From an uncultured Collinsella sp. (GTDB lineage: Bacteria; Actinomycetota; Coriobacteriia; Coriobacteriales; Coriobacteriaceae), in contig CAUBMI010000033.1 of assembly GCA_958436995.1 (NCBI GenBank), forward strand, positions 1-23,508: DNA of 23,508 nucleotides. Direction: 5' to 3'. The translations under genes and the position numbers were made by a program. This document shows, piece after piece, positions 1 through 6,677 of this stretch; within the stretch, counting starts at the first letter, position 1, and the number at the start of each line of letters is the position of its first letter. Under the pieces are notes generated by a model that ran no database searches, was not told where the DNA came from, and saw only the letters and a list, made by a program, of their open reading frames with translations.

Positions 1-2
1 CG

Positions 3-395
3 CGTGATGAGCTCGTTTCGGCGGCGCTGGGCTCGCTCGATCGCGCCCTGCTCGAACGCGTGCTCTTTCGTTGCGGCTTGGTCGGGGGCGACGGGGGAGA
101 CGATTTGGTCGATGAGGCCGTAGCCCTGGCGACCGATGAGGGCGTGGACTTTGTCCTGGCGATCGGCGATGCCGATACGGCGGGCTTTGCGCGCGAACTC
201 GCTCGTCGCATGGCCGTGCTCGATGCCGGCGAGGACGGCTTTGTTCCCTACGGATGCATCGTCTCCGAGGGAAAAGTGCCCGCCGTTGTGGGTGCCGGCG
301 AGGTTCCCGTTTTCGCCATCATCGCTCCCGAACTGCTGGAGGGTATCGGCTCGCCCTTGCGCGAGCTGCTCGGCAGTGTGTGCGCCGCGGCCTAA
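3..395 (+). CDS. C-terminal part of an unrecognised protein (5' end outside window)
   Basis: The reading frame is open from base 3, the first complete codon, to the TAA at 393-395, so this is the last 130 residues of a gene that begins upstream. A GTG at 60 lies inside the frame but has no ribosome binding site, so I treat the gene as truncated by the window edge. The visible part is soluble and acidic, with alternating hydrophobic strands and helices typical of an alpha/beta fold (for example the stretch VDFVLAIGDADTAGFA). I do not recognise the family and assign no function. Base composition matches the host genes. It is followed by an inverted repeat at 406-467. Confidence 0.6.
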   Translation, partial: RDELVSAALGSLDRALLERVLFRCGLVGGDGGDDLVDEAVALATDEGVDFVLAIGDADTAGFARELARRMAVLDAGEDGFVPYGCIVSEGKVPAVVGAGEVPVFAIIAPELLEGIGSPLRELLGSVCAAA

Positions 396-405
396 TATTT
401 ACCAT

Positions 406-467
406 AAAGGGATAGGTTATTTTTGGTTGGTAAAGCGTTTGACCTGCCAAAATAAACCTGTCCCTTT
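406..467. repeat. Imperfect 21-bp inverted repeat, possible terminator or interspersed element
   Basis: The arms 406-426 and 447-467 are complementary over 21 bases with three mismatches, one of which is a G-U pair in RNA. The loop is 20 bases and the right arm runs into five T. It sits 10 bases after the stop of the upstream gene, so it can act as its terminator. The arms carry the word AAAGGGAYAGG, which recurs in the hairpin at 16202-16230. This suggests a dispersed repeat and not a one-off terminator. Confidence 0.6.
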
Positions 468-518
468 TTGGTCGGTTGCCGTTGGGGGGCGGATTGGCAA
501 CGCTCGCTGATTGTAGTC

Positions 519-546
519 TTGACCTGCGCTAGAATAGGACTATCTG
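519..546 (+). promoter_or_regulatory. Candidate pgi promoter
   Basis: TTGACC at 519-524 and TATCTG at 541-546 are separated by 16 bases, about 50 bases upstream of the pgi start. The -35 box is good and the -10 box is weak, so this is only a candidate. Confidence 0.3.
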
Positions 547-594
547 ATTATCCGGGCGCATGGAGGCTTGCGCCCGTATGCTGAGGAGGACTTT

Positions 595-2289
595 ATGGCA
601 ACTGTTGCCGCACCTATCGACGCTACGTCGACCGCCGCTTGGAAGGCGCTCGAGGCTCATCAGGAGAAGCTCGAGGCCGAGGGTATCGACCTCAAGGCCT
701 GGTTCGCCGCTGACGCCGACCGCGTGAACAAGCTGAGCTTTGACGCCGGCGACCTTCACTTCGATCTGTCCAAGAACCTGGTGACCGATGAGACCGTCAA
801 GCTGCTGTGCGATCTTGCCCGCGAGGTGAAGCTCGAGGAGCGCCGCGACGCCATGTTCTCCGGCGAGCACATCAACACCACCGAGGACCGCGCCGTCCTG
901 CACACCGCGCTGCGCCGCCCGGCAGGCGAGAAGGGCCAGCTCATCGTCGACGGCCAGGACGTCGTCGCCGACGTGCACGAGGTTCTCGACCGCATGTATG
1001 CCTTCGCCGAGCGCGTGCGCTCCGGTGAGTGGAAGGGTGTTACCGGCAAAAAGATCGAGCACCTGGTGTCCATCGGCATCGGCGGCTCCGATCTGGGCCC
1101 GGTCATGGCTTACGAGGCCCTGCGTCCCTATGCCGACGCCGGTATCGATTGCCGCTACATCTCCAACATCGACCCCAACGATCAGGCAGAGAAGCTCAAG
1201 GGCCTCGATCCCGAGACCACGCTCGTGATCATCGTCTCCAAGACTTTCACCACGCTCGAGACCCTCACCAACGCCCGCGAGGTCAAGACCTGGATGCTCG
1301 AGCAGCTCAAGGCTCAGGGCGCCATCGATGGCTCCGATGAGCAGAACGCCGAGGCTGTGGCAAAGCACTTCGTCGCCGTTTCCACCGCACTCGAGAAGGT
1401 CGAGGCTTTCGGTATCGACCCGGCTAACGCCTTTGGTTTCTGGAACTGGGTCGGCGGCCGCTACTCCGTCGACTCCGCCGTGGGCCTGTCGCTGATCGTC
1501 GTGCTCGGCCCCGAGCGTTTCCAGCAGTTCCTTGAGGGCTTCCACGCCATCGACGAGTACTTCTGCAACACGCCGCTCGAGAACAATGCCGTCGCGCTGA
1601 TGGGTTTGTTCAACGTCTGGTACGTCAACTTCTTCGGTTCCAAGAGCCACGCCGTGCTTCCGTACTGCCAGTATCTGCACCGTTTCCCGGCCTACCTGCA
1701 GCAGCTCACCATGGAGTCCAACGGCAAGCATGTCCGCTGGGACGGCAGCGCTGTGACCTCCGATACCGGCGAGATCTTCTGGGGCGAGCCCGGCACCAAC
1801 GGTCAGCACGCCTTCTACCAGCTGCTGCACCAGGGCACCGTGGTGGTCCCGGCCGATTTCATCGCCTTTGCCAATACCGCCAACCCTGCGACCGACAGCG
1901 GTCAGGACGTGCACGAGCTGTTCCTGGGCAACTTCCTGGCCCAGACCAAGGCGCTCGCCTTTGGTAAGACGGCCGATGAGGTGCGTGCCGAGGGCACGCC
2001 CGAGCAGATCGTCCCGGCCCGCTGCTTTGAGGGCAACCGTCCGACGACCTCGATTTTTGGCGACACGCTGACCCCGTTCGCGCTTGGTGAGCTCATCGCC
2101 CTGTACGAGCACATCACGTTTGTCGAGGGCACGGTCTGGGGCATCGACTCCTACGACCAGTGGGGCGTCGAGCTTGGCAAGCAGCTTGCCAAGCAGATCA
2201 CCCCGGCCTTCCACGACGACGCCGCCAAGGCCGAACAGGACGCTTCGACCCAGGCGCTCATCGAGTTCTACCGAGCTCACCGCAAGTAG
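595..2289 (+). CDS. pgi: Glucose-6-phosphate isomerase
   Basis: Cytosolic enzyme that interconverts glucose 6-phosphate and fructose 6-phosphate in glycolysis and gluconeogenesis. The 564-residue product has the long form typical of the bacterial/eukaryotic Pgi family. Visible family motifs in order are IGIGGSDLGP (sugar-phosphate SIS motif), SKTFTTLET (phosphate-binding loop), WVGGRYS, the segment around SKSHAVLPYCQYL and MESNGK, and YDQWGVELGKQLA near the C-terminus, which is the classical second Pgi signature. The ATG at 595 is chosen because AGGAGG at 584-589 lies just ahead of it; an earlier in-frame codon at 568 has no such site. The gene appears monocistronic, with a strong hairpin at 2321-2353. 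It would also receive the glucose 6-phosphate made by the deglycase operon at 5205-11022, although it is not in that operon. Confidence 0.97.
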   Translation: MATVAAPIDATSTAAWKALEAHQEKLEAEGIDLKAWFAADADRVNKLSFDAGDLHFDLSKNLVTDETVKLLCDLAREVKLEERRDAMFSGEHINTTEDRAVLHTALRRPAGEKGQLIVDGQDVVADVHEVLDRMYAFAERVRSGEWKGVTGKKIEHLVSIGIGGSDLGPVMAYEALRPYADAGIDCRYISNIDPNDQAEKLKGLDPETTLVIIVSKTFTTLETLTNAREVKTWMLEQLKAQGAIDGSDEQNAEAVAKHFVAVSTALEKVEAFGIDPANAFGFWNWVGGRYSVDSAVGLSLIVVLGPERFQQFLEGFHAIDEYFCNTPLENNAVALMGLFNVWYVNFFGSKSHAVLPYCQYLHRFPAYLQQLTMESNGKHVRWDGSAVTSDTGEIFWGEPGTNGQHAFYQLLHQGTVVVPADFIAFANTANPATDSGQDVHELFLGNFLAQTKALAFGKTADEVRAEGTPEQIVPARCFEGNRPTTSIFGDTLTPFALGELIALYEHITFVEGTVWGIDSYDQWGVELGKQLAKQITPAFHDDAAKAEQDASTQALIEFYRAHRK

Positions 2290-2320
2290 GATTCGCTGCG
2301 AAAACTAACGCATAGCCGAC

Positions 2321-2353
2321 AAGGGCCCGTATCCGTTGGGATGCGGGCCCTTT
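2321..2353 (+). terminator. Rho-independent terminator of pgi
   Basis: A GC-rich stem pairs AAGGGCCCGTATCC (2321-2334) with 2339-2352 across a short loop, with one G-U pair. It begins 32 bases after the pgi stop. The downstream T-run is short. Confidence 0.8.
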
Positions 2354-2526
2354 GCTATTTGGATAGGATGGAATGTATCGGGAGGCGCCTCGACGGGCAT
2401 CGCAATCGTCGAAGGCGCGCCGTTCATGTTTGGGACAATATGACATTTTTCCCGTTGCAAACAACGCCGCCGTGGGTGTTCTGTATGATGGCTCAGACAA
2501 GGTTGTTCAATGTCAGGGAGGCATAT

Positions 2527-3369
2527 ATGGCAATCAAAGCCATCGCAATGGATATCGACGGTACGCTCACCAACGACCAAAAGGTCATCAGCCCGCGTAC
2601 GCGCGAGAAACTGCTCGCGGCGCAGGAGTCGGGCATTAAGCTTATCTTGGCTTCGGGTCGTCCCGCATGGGGGCTGCATGCCTTGGCGCAGGAGCTCGAC
2701 CTTCAGAACCATGACGGTCTGTTAGTTGCCTTTAATGGCGCGCATGTGGTCGACGCTCAGACCGATGAGGTCCTTTTTGACCAAGCCATGCCGGCTGACG
2801 AACTGCACCGTCTGATTGATCATCTGCAAAACTATGACGTGATCCCTATGATTTCGCTCGGTCGCGATTTGCACGTCGAGGACTCGTACCATTGCATGAT
2901 CACGCTGCCTGACGGCTCGCAGAAAAACATCGTCAAATACGAGCGCGATGCGTGCGACCTTAAGATTCGCGAGGTCGAGAGCTTGCATGAGGTCGTGGAC
3001 ACTTATCCCGTGGACAAGCTGCTGACGGCAGGCGATCCGGCCTATCTGCAGGCGCATTACGAGGAGATGTATGCGCCCTTTAAGCAAACGCTTTCGGGCA
3101 TGTTTACGGCCGACTGGTACTTTGAGTACACGGCGCCCGGTATCGACAAGGCCCGCGCGCTCGAGGGTGCCCTGCCCAAGCTCGGCATCGATGCCAGCGA
3201 GGTCGTATCGTTTGGCGACGGCCAGAACGATAAGTCCATGATTGAGTGGGCCGGCACCGGTGTAGCCATGGGCAACGCCGTCGATGAGGTTAAGGCTGTA
3301 GCCCAGATGGTGACCGCCGATAACAACGAAGACGGTATTGCGGTGGCGCTGGATAAGCTGCTGGGCTAG
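2527..3369 (+). CDS. Cof-type HAD-IIB family phosphatase
   Basis: A 280-residue haloacid dehalogenase-type hydrolase, expected to remove phosphate from a sugar phosphate or similar small metabolite in the cytosol. Motif I is DIDGT with the nucleophile Asp9 and acid/base Asp11. Motif II is in ASGRP (about residue 42). The C-terminal GDGQND (about residue 224) supplies the Mg-binding acids. The long insert between motifs II and III is the type IIB cap, which sets substrate choice. The length is typical of the Cof/YidA group. The ATG at 2527 follows AGGGAGG at 2515-2521; the longer frame from 2341 starts inside the pgi terminator and is rejected. The precise substrate cannot be read from sequence. 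Confidence 0.93.
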   Translation: MAIKAIAMDIDGTLTNDQKVISPRTREKLLAAQESGIKLILASGRPAWGLHALAQELDLQNHDGLLVAFNGAHVVDAQTDEVLFDQAMPADELHRLIDHLQNYDVIPMISLGRDLHVEDSYHCMITLPDGSQKNIVKYERDACDLKIREVESLHEVVDTYPVDKLLTAGDPAYLQAHYEEMYAPFKQTLSGMFTADWYFEYTAPGIDKARALEGALPKLGIDASEVVSFGDGQNDKSMIEWAGTGVAMGNAVDEVKAVAQMVTADNNEDGIAVALDKLLG

Positions 3370-3391
3370 AATCGCCGATAATGCATGGTTC

Positions 3392-3417
3392 GGGCGCCTG
3401 CTTACAGGCGCCCTTTT
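3392..3417 (+). terminator. Hairpin terminator between the two HAD genes
   Basis: A perfect 9-bp GC-rich stem (GGGCGCCTG at 3392-3400 with 3405-3413), a 4-base loop and four T. It ends only about 15 bases before the next start codon, so it may act as a partial terminator or attenuator if the second HAD gene is transcribed from upstream. Confidence 0.8.
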
Positions 3418-3432
3418 GCTAGGGAGGGTGCC

Positions 3433-4092
3433 GTGTCCGCATTTCCGTTCGACGCCGTTGTCTTTGACATGGACGGCGTCATTGTCGATACCGAGTATTA
3501 CTACCTGGGCGAGACTGCCGCGTTTGCCAAGGAGCTTGGGCTTAACCTGACTCAAGAGGAGTTGAATGGGCAAGTCGGCACCTCGCATCAGTTCTTCCTG
3601 CATATGCTGGTCGATTGGTTTGAGCGCGCCGGTAAGGGGCATTTCACTGGCGAGGAAGCGTTGGCCCGTTGGGACGAGTGGGCGCATAAGCGTCCGCGCG
3701 ACTATCAGGCTTTGATTAACCCAGGCGCCGTGGATACGATTCGAGAGCTGCCGCGCCGTGGCGTTCGCGTGGCGCTTGCCAGCTCGTCTCCCATGGATAG
3801 CATCGAGGAAGTACTCAATGCGTGCGGGCTGTCGGATGCCTTTGAGTATGTGGTGAGCGGCGAGCAGTTTAAGGAGAGCAAGCCCGAGCCCGACATCTAC
3901 CTGCATGCGCTGAACCTGTTGGGGCTGCCCGCGAATCGCTGCTGCTGTGTTGAGGATTCCGTTCCGGGTATTACCGCGGGTAAGCGAGCCGGTCTGACGG
4001 TCATTGCCAAGCGCGAGGAGCGCTTTGGCTTTAGCCAGGATGCCGCGGACAAGATTATCGACCAGCTGCCGGAGCTGCTCACGCTTTCTTAG
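3433..4092 (+). CDS. HAD-IA family hydrolase, beta-phosphoglucomutase-like
   Basis: A 219-residue HAD hydrolase with a helical C1 cap. Motif I is FDMDGVIVDTE with Asp12 and Asp14. Motif II is in the segment ALASSSP, motif III is the Lys in ESKPEPDIY, and motif IV is VEDSVPGI. This pattern matches phosphatases and phosphomutases of the beta-phosphoglucomutase/YcjU group, which act on sugar phosphates. Sequence alone does not separate a mutase from a phosphatase. The start is a GTG at 3433 behind AGGGAGGG at 3421-3428; the earlier in-frame ATG at 3385 would run through the terminator hairpin and is unlikely. It is the second HAD gene in a row but not a close copy of the first, since the cap types differ. 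Confidence 0.92.
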   Translation: MSAFPFDAVVFDMDGVIVDTEYYYLGETAAFAKELGLNLTQEELNGQVGTSHQFFLHMLVDWFERAGKGHFTGEEALARWDEWAHKRPRDYQALINPGAVDTIRELPRRGVRVALASSSPMDSIEEVLNACGLSDAFEYVVSGEQFKESKPEPDIYLHALNLLGLPANRCCCVEDSVPGITAGKRAGLTVIAKREERFGFSQDAADKIIDQLPELLTLS

Positions 4093-4176
4093 GAGCGCGG
4101 TAGTTGCGCGTTTTTCGGGTCTGATGAGTAAATAGCCGACATTTTGGTGCGACACCTAGCATACTTTAAGCTAATG

Positions 4177-4216
4177 CGGGCTTAAGGACTTGTTGAATGC
4201 CCTTAAGCCCGTTTTA
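4177..4216 (+). terminator. Terminator-like hairpin upstream of the GntR gene
   Basis: A perfect 11-bp stem (CGGGCTTAAGG at 4177-4187 with 4201-4211), a 13-base loop and TTTT. It could end transcription of the HAD gene, but it lies 85 bases after that stop and only 26 bases before the regulator start. It may therefore also lie in the leader of the regulator mRNA. Confidence 0.75.
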
Positions 4217-4242
4217 GACGTAATTGTGCTGGGAGAGGGTAT

Positions 4243-4986
4243 ATGCCACCGACTGAAGGGCTAACTGACGGTAAAGCAGCGATACCGCTGTACCAGCAGG
4301 TTATCGATATCATTAAAAACGAAATCAACTCCGGTGCCTACAAGGCGGGCGCGCGGATACCCAACGAATTTGAATTGGCTGAGAGCTATAAAGTTGGCCG
4401 CGTTACCGTGCGACGCGCTATTGAGGAGCTCGTCCAGCAGGGCTATCTAACGAAGCGACAGGGGAAAGGCACGTTTGTCAATGCCCCCAAGCTCAAGCGC
4501 AAGATTCGCCAGAAGGATGATGTCCAGAGTTTTTCGGACGCATGCCGCGTTAATGGAATGGAACCGGGGGCGCGCGTCATTTCGAGGAAGATACTGCCGG
4601 CGGATTCCACCGAAGCGCAGTTCTTTGGTGTTCCCGTTGGAACTGATTTGATTTGCGTTGAGCGTGTGCGTACTGCCGATGGAGTCCCCGTCATGCTCGA
4701 GAACAACATATACGTTTACGAGGACAACGCCTATCTATCAACAGCACCTCTATCTAACCAATCCATTTTTGAGTTCGTGCGCAACCGGACGGGGCGGACG
4801 CCTGCGTTTACCGACCCGTGCACGCTCGAGATCGCGTGCGCATCGCCCGAGGTCGCTCGGTTGCTGGCGGTTCCCGTTGGCGAACCCTTGTTTTATATGG
4901 AAGCCTTCTTCTTTGATGAGCAGCGGCGGCCGTTTATCATCGGTCGTCAGCGGATCGTTGGATCTCGTTACAGTTTTGACATCTAG
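4243..4986 (+). CDS. GntR family regulator, HutC/UTRA type (FrlR-like)
   Basis: A DNA-binding transcription factor of 247 residues. The N-terminal winged helix-turn-helix (about 12-80) carries the family pattern PLYQQVIDIIKNEI, then IPNEFELAESYKVGRVTVRRAI and the wing QGKGTFV. A UTRA effector-binding domain (about 95-245) follows, which in this family senses a small sugar or amino-acid-derived ligand. It lies directly upstream of the fructoselysine-type operon on the same strand, which matches the frlR/fraR arrangement of enteric bacteria, so it is the probable local repressor, released by a pathway intermediate. GGGAGAGGG at 4231-4239 precedes the ATG. Inverted repeats overlapping the likely start of the downstream operon are candidate binding sites. 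A hairpin at 4998-5035 separates it from the next gene. Confidence 0.92.
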   Translation: MPPTEGLTDGKAAIPLYQQVIDIIKNEINSGAYKAGARIPNEFELAESYKVGRVTVRRAIEELVQQGYLTKRQGKGTFVNAPKLKRKIRQKDDVQSFSDACRVNGMEPGARVISRKILPADSTEAQFFGVPVGTDLICVERVRTADGVPVMLENNIYVYEDNAYLSTAPLSNQSIFEFVRNRTGRTPAFTDPCTLEIACASPEVARLLAVPVGEPLFYMEAFFFDEQRRPFIIGRQRIVGSRYSFDI

Positions 4987-4997
4987 GACATTGCAAA

Positions 4998-5035
4998 TGG
5001 AAACGCCCGGTGGATCATCTCATCGGGCGTTTCCA
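4998..5035 (+). terminator. Perfect 12-bp hairpin after the GntR gene
   Basis: TGGAAACGCCCG (4998-5009) pairs exactly with 5024-5035 across a 14-base loop, 11 bases after the regulator stop. No T-run follows on the plus strand, so termination may be weak or Rho-aided. Confidence 0.6.
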
Positions 5036-5096
5036 TACCGTTCACGGCGCGAACGCAACCGTTCAACCGCGTCGCGGCAATCAGTTTGAAATTATC

Positions 5097-5125
5097 TTGA
5101 TGACGGGAAAAGCTGCTGGTAATCT
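5097..5125 (+). promoter_or_regulatory. Promoter of the Amadori-product operon
   Basis: TTGATG (5097-5102) and TAATCT (5120-5125) are separated by exactly 17 bases. They lie about 80 bases upstream of the transporter start. This predicts a transcript start near 5132, inside the inverted repeats listed next. Confidence 0.5.
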
Positions 5126-5162
5126 ATGGGACGTCATAGAACGTTTGCCTTGCGTAAACGTT
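5124..5162. promoter_or_regulatory. Candidate operator: two adjacent inverted repeats
   Basis: CTATG (5124-5128) pairs with CATAG (5135-5139), and immediately after it AACGTTT (5140-5146) pairs with AAACGTT (5156-5162). Both are perfect and flank or overlap the predicted transcription start, where a repressor such as the adjacent GntR protein would bind. Which repeat is used cannot be told from sequence. Confidence 0.4.
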
Positions 5163-5204
5163 GAAGCGAGATGCGATGCAGTCTCGAGTTCTTTGGAGGT
5201 ATCT

Positions 5205-6668
5205 ATGTCAGATACGAAGGCGAAGAAGACAAACAGACGTTTTAAGTTCAAATTACCGCATGTCTATACGATCATGTTCTTGCTGATCGTTGTCTTTGCG
5301 GTCCTGACTTGGATCGTTCCTTCTGGTCAGTATCAGCGCAAGACGATTTCGACAGCGGCGGGTGAGCGTGAAGTCGCCGTTGCTGGAACCTATGAGCAGG
5401 TCGATAAGAACTACACCGATTCCGAGACCGGCGAGACCATCAATCTGGGCCAGGATATCTTTGCGGTCCTGCAAGCGCCTACTAAGGGCATCCAGGAGGC
5501 TGCCGACGTCGTTGCGTTCGTCTTATTGATTGGCGGATCGTTCGCAATCATCACCAAGACCAACGCTTTGAATGCCGGCATGAGCCGTGTGATTAAAAAG
5601 CTCAAGAACAAGGACATCCTCATCATTCCCATCACGATGACGTTGCTGTCCATTTGCGGCACTACGTTTGGTATGTCTGAGGAAGCCCTGCCGTTCTATG
5701 CCATCTTCATTCCCATCATGATGGGTATCGGTTATGACTCGATGACGGCATTCATCATCTGCTTCCTTGGTCCTAACCTGGGATATTGTGCCTCGACCAT
5801 CGATCCGTTTAACGTCTTGATCGCACAGGGCATTATCGGCATCGAGGGCAATCCTCAGCTGTGGCTGCGCGCCGTTTCTTGGGTCATCTTCACTGCCGTC
5901 GGTATCGCATGGGCCATGCGCTACGCTATGCGCGTCAAGAAAAACCCCGAGTCGTCCATTACGTACGAGGACGATAAACTCAAGCGTATCGAGTTTTCCG
6001 TGACCGATGCCTCCATCGAGGAAGAGTTCACTATCCGTCAGAAGCTCGTGCTTATCGATTTTGCCTGCGGTATGGGCATTATCGTCTGGGGTCTTGTTAC
6101 CCAGGGTTGGTACATGAATGAGATTTCCGCCGTGTTCCTTGGCATGGGCTTGCTTGCCGGTATCCTGGGCGGTCTTGACCAGCAGACGATTGCTGAGGAG
6201 TTCGTTAAGGGTCTCGCCGACTTTGCGTACGCCGCTATCGTTATCGGTATCGCTCGCGGTATTCTGGTCATCGCCGAGGGCGGCATGATCATCGACACCA
6301 TCCTCCAGGCGCTCGCTACTGCGCTCGCCGGTGCACCCGCCGCCGTCTACACCACGTTTATGTATATCGTCCTTGGCCTGCTCTCTTTGCTGGTTCCCTC
6401 GAGTTCTGGTCTGGCGGCACTCACCATGCCCGTTATGGGCCCCCTGACCGAGCTCATGGGCCTCAATCCCGAGGCGGCCGTTACCGCGCTCCAGTTTGCC
6501 AACCAGACCATCAACACCATCAGCCCCGTGGCGGGCATGACGGTCGCCGGTCTTGCCGTGGCTAGGATTTCGTTTGGCCAATGGTGGAAGACCATTTGGA
6601 AGTTCTTCATTTTCATGGTTGTCTTTGGCCTGATCGTAACGGCAATCTCTGGCATGCTTCCGGTGTAG
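5205..6668 (+). CDS. YfcC family membrane carrier
   Basis: An integral membrane transporter of 487 residues with about a dozen hydrophobic segments, of the YfcC family (ion transporter superfamily, related to DcuC and AbgT). The N-terminal LPHVYTIMFLLIVVFAVLTW and the following IVPSGQY are the family's opening signature, and the C-terminal half has the polar break LLVPSSSGLAALTMPVMGP. Annotated relatives are called C4-dicarboxylate or basic amino acid carriers, usually without proof. It heads an operon with FrlB, FrlC and FrlD homologues, so it most likely imports the glycated amino acid or peptide. This is comparable to the Dcu-type FraA carrier of the Salmonella fructose-asparagine locus, while E. 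coli uses the unrelated FrlA. The ATG at 5205 follows GGAGGT at 5195-5200; the in-frame codon at 5010 is inside a hairpin. Confidence 0.9.
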   Translation: MSDTKAKKTNRRFKFKLPHVYTIMFLLIVVFAVLTWIVPSGQYQRKTISTAAGEREVAVAGTYEQVDKNYTDSETGETINLGQDIFAVLQAPTKGIQEAADVVAFVLLIGGSFAIITKTNALNAGMSRVIKKLKNKDILIIPITMTLLSICGTTFGMSEEALPFYAIFIPIMMGIGYDSMTAFIICFLGPNLGYCASTIDPFNVLIAQGIIGIEGNPQLWLRAVSWVIFTAVGIAWAMRYAMRVKKNPESSITYEDDKLKRIEFSVTDASIEEEFTIRQKLVLIDFACGMGIIVWGLVTQGWYMNEISAVFLGMGLLAGILGGLDQQTIAEEFVKGLADFAYAAIVIGIARGILVIAEGGMIIDTILQALATALAGAPAAVYTTFMYIVLGLLSLLVPSSSGLAALTMPVMGPLTELMGLNPEAAVTALQFANQTINTISPVAGMTVAGLAVARISFGQWWKTIWKFFIFMVVFGLIVTAISGMLPV

Positions 6669-6677
6669 GTGGTTGTG

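Noticed and set aside
529..2280. Long open frame antisense to pgi (583 codons)
   Set aside because: It mirrors the codon bias of pgi. The product is a low-information Leu/Gly/Val/Glu/Asp-rich string without motifs, and pgi is certain.
3385..3432. Earlier start for the second HAD gene
   Set aside because: It would translate through the terminator stem, while the GTG at 3433 has a good ribosome site directly ahead of a typical HAD N-terminus.
2722..4155. Open frame antisense to both HAD genes (477 codons)
   Set aside because: It spans a terminator and two unrelated genes, and has no ribosome site or recognisable domain.
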